Of a stretch of 64,000 nucleotides of DNA, positions 1 through 8,816 are shown piece after piece. The notes beneath the pieces were generated by a model. It did not search any database. It was not told the DNA's origin and was given only the letters and a program-made list of their open reading frames with translations. Within the stretch, counting starts at the first letter, position 1, and the number at the start of each line of letters is the position of its first letter. Origin of the DNA: Bidens hawaiensis (taxonomy: Eukaryota; Streptophyta; Magnoliopsida; Asterales; Asteraceae); assembly GCA_021521415.1 (NCBI GenBank), contig JAIQDT010004990.1, forward strand, positions 124,001 to 188,000, written 5' to 3'. Both the position numbers and the translations under genes were made by a program.

Positions 1-596
1 TGTGAGGTTCGGGATTTCACGCGGGTGTAGTTTCGTCTCGTTTGACCTATTCGCGAGACGTATTTTTGTTGGGATTGTGTTCTACTAGTGCTTGACAGTC
101 ATTTTCAAGCCTTAGCATTGATCGGGAGCTTCTGGTTTGAAGAAAACAGATCTGGAAAAACTTCCAGGTTCATCGGGCGAACTTGCTGATCTTCAAGCGA
201 AGTTGTTGAATTCAGGCGAAGTTGCCGTCACTGGAATTAGGGTTTTTGGCGAAGATATAAGGTTTGGCGAAGTTAACCACAACTTCGCTCAACTCATAAG
301 TTCGCCTTAGCGAAGTTATCCGCAACTTCGCTTCACACTTAAGTTCGCAGATTTCATAAGTTCGCCTTAGCGAAGTTATCCACAACTTCGCTTACTACCC
401 AAGTTCGCTCAACTCATAAGTTCGCCAGAGCTAAGCGAAGTTAACTTTAACTTCGCCAATTCAAGCGAATTAAAGACCTCAGCGAAGTTCTCTGTTCAGC
501 GAAGTTGACCTTCAAGCGAAGTTATCCTTAACTTCGCTTACTGAGCTGTTTTAATATTTTCTTGTTTTTTTTTCAGGTTTTTCAGGTTTTACAAGG
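1..596 (+). promoter_or_regulatory. Copia 5' leader with five 22-bp hairpins and a 3' splice-like site
   Basis: This is the untranslated leader before gag. Five perfect hairpins of the form GCGAAGTT, six variable bases, AACTTCGC lie at 267-288, 310-331, 370-391, 435-456 and 516-537, with additional half-sites between them. After the last hairpin a T-rich tract ends in CAG at 574-576, with a second CAG at 583-585, about 12 to 20 bases before the gag ATG; it looks like a plant intron acceptor. If used, the hairpins would be intronic, with a donor upstream or outside the window. Dimerisation, packaging or enhancer roles are equally possible. Confidence 0.6.
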
Positions 597-3215
597 ATGT
601 CGTCTATCAACATCTCCGATTTGGTCAAGATGGAAGTTGAGGCAGGGTCAGCCACTAAGGCCCCGAGGTTGATGAAGGGAACAGACTTCGTGGCATGGAA
701 GGATAGATTCATCCAGTACATTAAATATCAGGATGCCAAAATGTGGGTGTGCATTCAAGATGGATACGTTCCTCCAACCATGCAATACGAAGGACGTGAC
801 GTGGTGAAGAAGTACAGTAAAATGGAGGACGAAGAAAAGAAAATGTATGAGGCCGAGAGCAAGGCCCATGCAGCGATAACAATGGCACTTCCTCAAGAAG
901 TTCTCCATACGTTTCGAAAGTACACTTCTGCAAGAGAGCTTTGGGATGCTCTGGAAAACAGATTCGAGGGGAACGTAGGTATCCGTGCCTCAAAGATTAA
1001 ACTCTTGAAGACCCAGTTCTCCGTCTTCAAATATTTGAAGAATGAATCTTTGGATGATATTATCACCAGATACTATCATCTAATGACAGAGCTTAGCAAT
1101 TATTCGATTGCCTACCGAGAAGAAGAGATCGTCGAAAAGCTTCTCGATGCTCTCCCACCGAAGTGGGAAATGTACACCGTCCTTATGAGGGAAGACAGAG
1201 ACTTTCCTAACGTTGATTTGGAAACTGCAGTAAACAAGCTCAGAACTTATGAGCTCAATATGGTTCGAAAAGAAACACCAACAGACCAGATACAAGACCC
1301 TGGTATGTATGGTGCAAAGATTAACTCAGGCTCAAGTTCGAGACCTGAATCTGCAGCTTTTTACTCAAAAGGGGAGTCAGGTCCCGACTTTCCTCATGAT
1401 GGAAACGTTTCTGTAAACACGAATGGTGATGTATGTTTCGTTGCTGGAGGATCTAGTACTTCAAAGCCTCAAGCATCCACAAGTAGTTTTTCTGTAAATG
1501 CATCAAGCAATAATTATACCAAGATGCCTATGAGTGTAAAATCTGCTGAAGAGCAGTTTGCAGTCTATGCTTCATTTATTGCTTCCTACGAAAACTACAT
1601 CCAGGGGAAGATTGTGGACCCTGCTGTTCTGGATGAGGATTATGACCAGATCGATGCTGATGATCTGGAGGAGATGGACTTGCAATGGCAAATGGCCATG
1701 ATAGTGAGGCGAGTCAAGCGTTTCATGAATAAAACGGGGAGAAAGTTCGTTGGTGGTCGGCCCGGGTTCGACAAGTCCAAGGTAAGGTGCTACAATTGTC
1801 AACAGTACGGGCACTTTGCCAAGGAATGCAGAAATGAGAGGGTTGAACGTGGACAAGGTCGACCTACACAACACTCAGGAGTTAACAGAGAGATAAATGC
1901 CATGTTGACCAGAGAGGCAGGAGAGTACAACTGGAATCAACGCCCAAGTGGTTCTGGTGAACAGGCTAACATGGCTGAGACTGAAGCTGAAGAATGTGAG
2001 AAGGTTGAAGAAACAGAGAAAGCGAATGAAGAAGAAACCGCTTTCATGGCAAATGACAAGGATAATCGCTCCGAGGTAAGTCTTAAGACTGTTTGTACTA
2101 GTTGTGAGAATTTGTCTGAGCAACTCACAACGATAACTGATCAGTATGTCAAATTGGATGCTGAATTTAAAACGATTAAAGAAGATCACCATTTTACTAA
2201 AGCCAGAGAAAACAGTTATAAAATTAAAATTAAGGCTTGTGAAAAAGACATTCAAAGTTTAAAAACCAAACTTGCTGAGAAAGTAGAAATTATTGATCTT
2301 AGTTATGAAGTTTTGGAAGAAAAAACTAAAGTGATTGCTGATCGGGATAAACAGATTGCTGACCACCAGGTAAAGGTGGTGGAACTGAACCGCAAACTTG
2401 AGCAGTTCAGGAATTCCTCGGCCATCCTTGATCACCTCGTGAGTGATCCAGGTACCTCTGCAAAGAGGGGAGGAATCGGATATCACGAAGTTCCACCACC
2501 CTTTAACCACAATTATACTTATAATCCAAGTGTTCAGAAATCTGTCGATTTCGAAGTTCCTCAGACAACTCCAATCAAGATTACAAAACCAAGTGTTAGC
2601 TGTGGAGAAACAAGCTCGAATGTTTCTAGTGTGAATATTTCTGTATCAAGTCCAGTCTCATCAGATTCGGATATGTTGTCCGAATCTGGTCAGACAAAAG
2701 AGAAGGTAGGTTTACCCACCGATGGAGATAAAAATGAAGTAGCTAAAAAGAATACTCCACTCAATCCGTACGTCCCACCTTATGTGAGACAAACGGATAG
2801 TAAAACTGCCTCTACATCCAAATCAACATTTGACAAGAAAGTGGAGAGACGATGTTGCTTTAGATGTAACAAATTAGGGCATTTAGTTGCAGACTGCCCT
2901 CTGAAGCCGAGATTCAGAGGTGTGAGGCCTAACAAAACTGAGAATAAGCGTAATTTTGTAAATGCTAAAATTGGAAACTTTTCAAATGTCAAAAATGTAC
3001 CTAATTCAAGTTTTCATAAATACAAACCTCAGTTTTTTAACCAAACCACAAGATATAACTCTTTCAATTCTCATAGGTTTGGAAGGCATTACACTCAATC
3101 TGCAGGGAGATTCCCTAACAGGACGTACAGAAATTATCCTGATGCTAACTTGAGAAAGCCAGGATACGGGATGTATCGATCCAAGACCAATTGGTCTTGG
3201 GTCCCAAGATTCTAA
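597..3215 (+). CDS. gag: Copia gag polyprotein (capsid/nucleocapsid)
   Basis: The predicted protein has 872 residues and would form the cytoplasmic virus-like particle and bind element RNA. The N-terminal third (about residues 20-220) is the capsid-like UBN2/retrotransposon gag region, with the family's tryptophan-rich start and long helical core. A CCHC zinc knuckle is at about residues 398-411 (CYNCQQYGHFAKEC) and a second at about 754-767 (CFRCNKLGHLVADC). Between them, about residues 480-620, is a Lys/Glu-rich stretch likely to form a coiled coil. The ATG at 597 is the first in a frame that stays open to TAA at 3213 and follows a T-rich CAG acceptor-like tract. The C-terminal 22 codons overlap the pol frame. 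The frame is intact and larger than most copia gags, as expected for SIRE. Confidence 0.93.
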   Translation: MSSINISDLVKMEVEAGSATKAPRLMKGTDFVAWKDRFIQYIKYQDAKMWVCIQDGYVPPTMQYEGRDVVKKYSKMEDEEKKMYEAESKAHAAITMALPQEVLHTFRKYTSARELWDALENRFEGNVGIRASKIKLLKTQFSVFKYLKNESLDDIITRYYHLMTELSNYSIAYREEEIVEKLLDALPPKWEMYTVLMREDRDFPNVDLETAVNKLRTYELNMVRKETPTDQIQDPGMYGAKINSGSSSRPESAAFYSKGESGPDFPHDGNVSVNTNGDVCFVAGGSSTSKPQASTSSFSVNASSNNYTKMPMSVKSAEEQFAVYASFIASYENYIQGKIVDPAVLDEDYDQIDADDLEEMDLQWQMAMIVRRVKRFMNKTGRKFVGGRPGFDKSKVRCYNCQQYGHFAKECRNERVERGQGRPTQHSGVNREINAMLTREAGEYNWNQRPSGSGEQANMAETEAEECEKVEETEKANEEETAFMANDKDNRSEVSLKTVCTSCENLSEQLTTITDQYVKLDAEFKTIKEDHHFTKARENSYKIKIKACEKDIQSLKTKLAEKVEIIDLSYEVLEEKTKVIADRDKQIADHQVKVVELNRKLEQFRNSSAILDHLVSDPGTSAKRGGIGYHEVPPPFNHNYTYNPSVQKSVDFEVPQTTPIKITKPSVSCGETSSNVSSVNISVSSPVSSDSDMLSESGQTKEKVGLPTDGDKNEVAKKNTPLNPYVPPYVRQTDSKTASTSKSTFDKKVERRCCFRCNKLGHLVADCPLKPRFRGVRPNKTENKRNFVNAKIGNFSNVKNVPNSSFHKYKPQFFNQTTRYNSFNSHRFGRHYTQSAGRFPNRTYRNYPDANLRKPGYGMYRSKTNWSWVPRF

Positions 3216-3240
3216 CTCTTTGTTTTATGGTGCAGGAACA
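3149..3240 (+). other. gag-pol junction: frame overlap, 20-bp palindrome and acceptor-like site
   Basis: The pol frame lies -1 relative to gag and is open from 3149, so the two frames overlap for 67 bases. A perfect 20-bp palindrome (CCAAGACCAATTGGTCTTGG) spans 3181-3200 and can pair a few bases further outwards. I find no canonical X-XXY-YYZ slippery heptamer just before it. Immediately downstream, a CTAAC branch-like motif, a T-rich stretch and GCAG|G ending at 3235 resemble a plant 3' splice site. Pol could thus come from frameshifting, from a spliced RNA, or be reached through a recent single-base indel. The sequence alone does not decide. Confidence 0.55.
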
Positions 3241-6200
3241 GTTGAACAGGGCTGCAAACAATCTTTGGATTGTAGATAGCGGCTGTTCCAGGCACATGAC
3301 AGGCAACAAACACTTGTTGCACGACTTAAAACCTGTTCAGGGAGCTAGAGTTAGTTTTGCTGGTGAAAGCGGAGGAAGAATAACTGGGAGAGGAACTGTG
3401 TCGAATGGGAGAATGACACTTGAAAATGTAAACTTTGTGGAGGAATTAAAGCACAATCTGCTGAGTGTGTCGCAGATCTGTGATAAAGAATACACTGTCC
3501 ATTTCACTAAGAATGAAGCGATTGTATTGAAGCCTGGTTTTCATATACCAGAAGAATGGATAGTAATGAAAGCTCCACGTGAAACGAATACATACGTGAT
3601 GGATATGAGGTCTACTGAAATGGCCACCAGAGAATCCTGTTTAATGACAAAGGCAAGCGAATCAGAATCAGAATTATGGCACAGGAGAATGGGACATATT
3701 CATCTTCGTAAGATGAACTTCATTGTCAAAAATGGGCTTGTGATGGGCGTTCCCTTAAAGAGTTTTAACTTTGAAGATAAATGCATAGCGTGCAAGAAGG
3801 GAAAACAACACAAGAAAAGCCATCTCACCAAGACGATCAACTCAATTGCTGGTACTCTAGAACTACTTCATATGGATCTCTTCGGTCCGGTGAATGTACA
3901 AAGTCTAGGCGGTACTTCTTACTGCTTGGTGATAACTGATGATTACTCGCGATACTCGTGGGTATATTTTCTGAAAACGAAAGACGAGACGACTCAGATG
4001 GTAAAGAATCTCATTACAAAAGTCGAGAATGTCATGAGTAAATCAGTTAAATTCATCAGAAGCGACAATGGGACAGAGTTCAAGAACTTTGAGATGGAAA
4101 TCTTTTGTCTACAGAAGGGTATTGAGCATCAATACAGCGCTCCGTATACGCCACAACAGAACGGAGTAGCTGAAAGGAAGAACCGAACGTTGATTGAAGG
4201 AGCCAGAACTATGCTGGCAGACTCAAAGCTTCCTGTGATGTTCTGGGCTGAAGCAGTGGCTACAGCCTGCTATGTTCTGAATCGGGTGTTAACAGTTAAG
4301 AGACTTGGAAAAACTTGTTACGAGCTTATGCACGGTAGGAAGCCCAACTTGTGCGGTCTTGAACCATTTGGTTCTCCTTGTTCGATTTTGAAGACTAATT
4401 CGAAATTTGGTGAAGTAGCCGATGAGGGAATCCTAGTCGGTTATGTTGTTGGGACTCCCAACAGACGGGTCTTCAATACGACAACTTGCAAGGTGGAGGT
4501 GGTTTGTAACACCGACATTACTAGTTACCAACCGCCAAAACCAAGCAATGGACCTGCTGAGCTGTTTGACTATGTTAAACTTTTTAAGTCGTTTAACGTA
4601 CCTAATTTGGAAATTTCTGAAGAAGACGAAAGAGCTGTGACGAAGATGATACTTGATGAGGAAGAGAATATATTGCAACATCAGATTTTTGAGAAATCTC
4701 AACCTTCCACATCAAACACAATCGATACCCCTGCGGCCTCAACTGAAGATGAATTTATTAATCCTTTTCACTCTCAGCCAGAAACAACCATAGATGAGAT
4801 CTCTTCAAACTTGGAAGACAATTTACATGTCGGTGCTGTTCCGACCACGAGAATTCACAAAGATCACCCATTGGAGAATATTATAGGTGATGTGTCCTCT
4901 GGTGTACAAACCAGAAGTAGCTTGAATGAGCACACCTGTGTTTATACAAGCATTAAAGATACAGGTATTATGAATGAATGTTTGTACTCTTGCTTCATAA
5001 GCCAAATTGAACCGAAGAATTACCAAATGGCTTTGAAGGACAGCTCGTGGGTCGAAGCTATGCAAGAAGAGTTGGCTCAGTTCGAGAAAATGGAAGTTTG
5101 GACTTTGGTCGAAAAACCAAAGAATGTGCATGCTATAGGCACGAAATGGGTGTTCAAGTGCAAGAGAGATGAAAAGGGGATTATTGTGAGAAATAAGGCG
5201 AGGCTGGTTGTTAAAGGTTTTAATCAGCAAGAGGGTATTGACTACAATGAGGTTTTCGCTCCTGTTGCCCGGTTAGAAGCGATTCGATTGTTTTTGGCGT
5301 TTGCTGCTTTCAAAAAGATGAAGGTGTTTCAGTTGGATGTAAAGAGTGCGTTTCTTAACGGGAAAGTTGACGAGGTTGTGTATGTTGAGCAACCACCGGG
5401 TTTTCCTGACCCAGACTTTCCTGATCATGTATACAGGTTGAGCAAGGCGTTATATGGTTTACATCAGGCACCTCGTGCCTGGTATTCAACGTTATCGGAC
5501 TACTTGCTGGAAAATGGTTTTGAAAGGGGTTTGATCGACAGTACGCTATTTGTGAAGAGAGAAGGATGTGACTTCTTACTGGTTCAAGTCTACGTGGATG
5601 ACATCATTTTTGCTGCATCAAGAGTATCCATGTGTCAAGATTTTGAGGCTGTCATGAAGAAACGATTCGAGATGAGTGCTATGGGTGAACTAACTTTCTT
5701 TCTAGGATTGCAGGTTGATCAGAAGAAAGATGGGATGTTCATTCATCAAACAAAGTATGTTCATGATGTGCTGAAAAGATTCAAGATGGAGGACAGTTCT
5801 CCATATGACACTCCAATCTGCGTCAATCACAAATTGGGAGCTGAATCAGATGGTGACGCAGATGTGGACCCTACTCTGTATCGGGCGATAATAGGTTCTT
5901 TAATGTATTTAACTGCTTCTAGGCCTGATATAATGTTTTCTGTTTGTCTTTGTGCTCGCTTTCAGGCAAACCCAAAGGAATCTCACATGAAAGGTGTGAA
6001 GAGGATTTTGCGGTATCTCAAGGGCAAGCCGAAACTAGGATTGTGGTACCCAAAGGGAGGAGACGTTGAACTGGTGGCATATACTGATTCTGATTATGGA
6101 GGTTGTAATCAGAGTCGGAAGTCAACAACAGGAGGCTGTCAGTTTCTTGGAGGAAGATTAGTTTCCTGGCAGTGCAAGAAACAGACATCAGTTGCAATTT

Positions 6201-6538
6201 CAACTTGCGAAGCTGAATACATGGCAGCATCCAACTGCTGCTCTCAGGTTTTATGGATTCAGCAACAATTGCGCGACTATGGTCTGAATTTCTTACTCAC
6301 TCCTATTTTAATTGATAACACTGCCGCCATCTCAGTAATTAACAATCCCGTGAAGCACAGTAAAACTAAGCATATTGACATTCGTCATCACTTCATACGG
6401 GATTGTGCTGAGAAGAAACTGATCAAGATCGAAAAGGTTGATACACTTGAAAATTTTGCTGACTTGTTTACAAAAGCGTTTGATAAATCCAGATTTCAAA
6501 ACCTAATTGAGCTAAATGGGATGATCAATCCCGAGTAA
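3227..6538 (+). CDS. pol: Copia pol: protease, integrase, reverse transcriptase, RNase H
   Basis: From the first ATG in frame (3227) the product has 1,103 residues; the frame is open upstream to 3149, so a fusion with gag is possible. Domains in order: aspartic protease with DSG near residue 17; GAG-pre-integrase HHCC finger near residues 150-195 (WHRRMGH, then CIACKKGKQ); integrase core with D near 217, D near 280 (RSDNGTEF) and E near 315 (QNGVAERKN); reverse transcriptase from about 600, with YVDD near 789; RNase H near 950 (AYTDSDYGG) to 1090 (STCEAEYMAA). All catalytic residues I can check are present and there is no internal stop. It copies element RNA and integrates the cDNA. Confidence 0.95.
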   Translation: MVQEQLNRAANNLWIVDSGCSRHMTGNKHLLHDLKPVQGARVSFAGESGGRITGRGTVSNGRMTLENVNFVEELKHNLLSVSQICDKEYTVHFTKNEAIVLKPGFHIPEEWIVMKAPRETNTYVMDMRSTEMATRESCLMTKASESESELWHRRMGHIHLRKMNFIVKNGLVMGVPLKSFNFEDKCIACKKGKQHKKSHLTKTINSIAGTLELLHMDLFGPVNVQSLGGTSYCLVITDDYSRYSWVYFLKTKDETTQMVKNLITKVENVMSKSVKFIRSDNGTEFKNFEMEIFCLQKGIEHQYSAPYTPQQNGVAERKNRTLIEGARTMLADSKLPVMFWAEAVATACYVLNRVLTVKRLGKTCYELMHGRKPNLCGLEPFGSPCSILKTNSKFGEVADEGILVGYVVGTPNRRVFNTTTCKVEVVCNTDITSYQPPKPSNGPAELFDYVKLFKSFNVPNLEISEEDERAVTKMILDEEENILQHQIFEKSQPSTSNTIDTPAASTEDEFINPFHSQPETTIDEISSNLEDNLHVGAVPTTRIHKDHPLENIIGDVSSGVQTRSSLNEHTCVYTSIKDTGIMNECLYSCFISQIEPKNYQMALKDSSWVEAMQEELAQFEKMEVWTLVEKPKNVHAIGTKWVFKCKRDEKGIIVRNKARLVVKGFNQQEGIDYNEVFAPVARLEAIRLFLAFAAFKKMKVFQLDVKSAFLNGKVDEVVYVEQPPGFPDPDFPDHVYRLSKALYGLHQAPRAWYSTLSDYLLENGFERGLIDSTLFVKREGCDFLLVQVYVDDIIFAASRVSMCQDFEAVMKKRFEMSAMGELTFFLGLQVDQKKDGMFIHQTKYVHDVLKRFKMEDSSPYDTPICVNHKLGAESDGDADVDPTLYRAIIGSLMYLTASRPDIMFSVCLCARFQANPKESHMKGVKRILRYLKGKPKLGLWYPKGGDVELVAYTDSDYGGCNQSRKSTTGGCQFLGGRLVSWQCKKQTSVAISTCEAEYMAASNCCSQVLWIQQQLRDYGLNFLLTPILIDNTAAISVINNPVKHSKTKHIDIRHHFIRDCAEKKLIKIEKVDTLENFADLFTKAFDKSRFQNLIELNGMINPE

Positions 6539-6558
6539 CCATGTCTTTGTTTTTGATT

Positions 6559-6559
<1 letters not shown>

Positions 6560-6609
<50 letters not shown>
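6560..6609 (+). repeat. Uninterrupted 50-nt poly(A) tract 21 nt after the pol stop
   Basis: Fifty consecutive A bases follow the pol stop codon and a short T-rich stretch (GTCTTTGTTTTTGATTC). A pure A tract of this length inside an LTR element, just after a coding end, looks like a copied mRNA tail. It may instead be slippage expansion or an assembly artefact. Confidence 0.9.
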
Positions 6610-6611
<2 letters not shown>

Positions 6612-7352
6612 AGTCTTTATTGCTTAAAATTAGTCGGTTACCTCAGTCTGATGGACATCTCCTCGGATATGTTTTGGTCCTTGTTTTCGACTTAGGAAAT
6701 GAGGATAGCCATTAACCGGAAGACTGAAAGTAACTGGGGCAGTGTTGACATGTTTTTCTTTCAGTTGCTGAAAATTAGTCGGTCATTCTTAGTAAGAAGG
6801 ACACATACTTGTATGTGGTCGGTCCAGCTGATCCAATGGAACTTCAGGATAGCCGTTTACCTGATGACTTTGACATGATTGGGGCAATTGAATTCAAAAT
6901 TTTTTTAGGGAAATGAAATTACTTTTCAAGTCTATTACTTCGTAAGAAGTTCTTTGCTGTGTTTAAAAGAAAATTGATCCAACCTTGGAAAATGATATAT
7001 ATACTGACTATGTGTGCCTAACTAGTGAAGTTATTAAGCTTAAAAGGCTTTAGAACAGTCATTGTATGTCATGGTAATTTTAATGGTGCGTAAAAGTAGA
7101 TGTGATACTAACTTAAATTTACTCGAATTTACGTGGAAACTCCTTAAGAGTTTTGTATGTCTTCATACATATCTTTTCGAAGGATAGGCAGAAAAGCGAC
7201 TACCCAGTCATACACGAGCCCGTGAGTGTTCTGATTCCCGTGAAGAAAGCATTTCAAGATACTGCAGTGATCAAGATTCGGGACTTGCAGTGATTTAGTA
7301 CTCCGATGAAAATTCTTATGTTTGATTAAAAAAAAAAATAATAAAAAAAAAA

Positions 7353-7385
<33 letters not shown>

Positions 7386-7989
7386 ACATGTATAATTTTT
7401 GTACTTATGAGAAATAGTGACAATAAACACGAGAACCGAAACGTCTCAAGATTTCTCAAGTTTGGAGTAAGAAGAAAACGGGAAGCAGACAACGAGTATC
7501 TACAAGTTAATCAGACACTATGGGTCGAAGTCAATTCGGGGTGACTTGGGTATAGCCAAATACGCTTTGAGAATAGATAGAAGGCATCATTACCTCTGAG
7601 TTGTTGCCAACTTAAATTTTTGAGCTTAACTGAACCTTAATCCGTATCACAGAAACAATGAAAACCATTTAAGTTATTACATGCTTACAACCTGTTTCTC
7701 TATGTCATAATACAGCCAAACACGGATCCAAGTGACAGTCACATAGTTAGTATGATTCCTATTCGGATCTTTTCTAAAATGTAGTGGTCCCTGACTAGAC
7801 TGAAATTTGATCCCTTATTTCGTTAAAATTTTATAAGTATTTTCTGTTTTTGTAGTTATATTTTTATTGTTGGTTACTGGGTCTTGATCATTTTTGTTTA
7901 ACTCTTTTTGGTAACTTATAAGGATATATTCAAGATTTTTCAAACTGAAAGGGCTGTTTTTGTAAATAACGGGCGAAGTTGTTGAATCG
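6610..7989 (+). other. Non-coding spacer between pol and the third ORF
   Basis: I see no coding frame of interest. A degenerate head-to-tail duplication lies at 6626-6770 and 6771-6895; both halves begin AAAATTAGTCGGT and share GGATAGCC and GGGGCA blocks in the same order. At 7328-7386 there is an A-rich tract broken by single T bases at near-regular spacing. The rest is AT-rich unique sequence. SIRE elements are known for long sequence between pol and the 3' LTR, so the spacer itself is not unusual. Confidence 0.6.
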
Positions 7990-8062
7990 GCGAAGTTGTA
8001 CTTAACTTCGCTTAGGCGAAGTTAAGAATAACTTCGCCTGAACCAACTCAGCCCTATAAAAG
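7990..8062 (+). promoter_or_regulatory. Candidate internal promoter: two hairpins followed by a TATA box
   Basis: Two perfect 22-bp hairpins (7990-8011 and 8016-8037, 26 bp apart) are followed 17 bp later by TATAAAAG at 8055-8062. The 3' LTR has the same arrangement: hairpin array, then TATATATT at 11883-11890. The module would start RNA near 8085-8095, upstream of the third ORF. This is inference from layout; no transcript evidence is available here. Confidence 0.5.
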
Positions 8063-8190
8063 GGGTTTTCAACAGTAAAATTTTTTTATTATTAACTTTT
8101 TCCGGCGAACTTAACCATAATTCCGGTTAACCTTTCTTATATACACTTTCGATTTCGATCTTTTGTTCCTTGTTTCTACTATACTGAGTG

Positions 8191-8814
8191 GTATGTGTTG
8201 TCGATTTCATCCTTTCATTCACTTTATACTTTTACCCGGTTAGAGACCTCGGGTCGTCTAACCCTCGAAACCAAGTTTTTTTCGACCTCTCGTTACGTGT
8301 TCATGGACGATCTTTTCATCCATTCACCTTTGAAATATGTTGTTCTTCATGTTTCTATCGTTTAATCGGCCCGAAAACATCGGATTTCGACCTCCGAATC
8401 CGAACAGTCGCCGATTCTGTTTCAGGCGAAGTTATGGTTTTGGCGAAGTTAATCTCAACTTCGCCAGACGCTTAAATTCGCCTAGGGCGAAGTTATCCAC
8501 AACTTCGCCTGGGCGAAGTTAACCACAACTTCGCCGTGGCGAAGTTATCATCAACTTCGCCTTGGCAAAGTTATCCACAACTTCGCCCTGGCGAACTTAA
8601 CTGTAACTTCGCCGTGGCGAAGTTATCCTTATCTTCGCCTATATCCTTTTCTTTTAACTGTTTTTTAGACGAATTTACTGATGATGCGAAGTTGTCCCCA
8701 ACTTCGCCTCAACTTTAATTTCGCCTGTGTATCTTACATCACAACTTCGCACTTGCTACACTGCGAACTTGTGAGTTACGTAAAACGTCTCTAAACTTGA
8801 TTTGTTTTGTGCAG
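8191..8814 (+). other. Candidate intron in the leader of the third ORF
   Basis: A good donor-like GTATGT begins at 8191, and CTAAAC plus a T-rich stretch ending in GCAG at 8814 makes a good acceptor 2 bases before the ATG at 8817. Splicing here would remove the whole 8443-8707 hairpin array from the leader. If the donor is instead in the 5' leader, the product would be an env-like subgenomic RNA. Confidence 0.4.
8443..8707 (+). repeat. Phased array of 22-bp hairpins upstream of the third ORF
   Basis: Hairpins with 8-bp arms and a six-base loop start at 8443, 8487, 8513, 8539, 8565, 8591, 8617 and 8686. The six from 8487 to 8617 are spaced exactly 26 bp apart, that is 22 bp of palindrome and a 4-bp spacer. 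Those at 8565, 8591 and 8617 each carry one arm mismatch; the others are perfect. Loop sequences vary (ATCCAC, AACCAC, ATCATC and others) while arms are kept. Confidence 0.85.
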
Positions 8815-8816
8815 AT

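Noticed and set aside
267..537. CRISPR-like array of palindromic repeats
   Set aside because: The repeats are self-complementary at variable spacing within a plant LTR element and there are no cas genes; they belong to the copia leader.
3150..3182. Canonical -1 slippery heptamer before the palindrome
   Set aside because: I examined the overlap in the gag frame and found no X-XXY-YYZ sequence; a frameshift therefore remains unproven.
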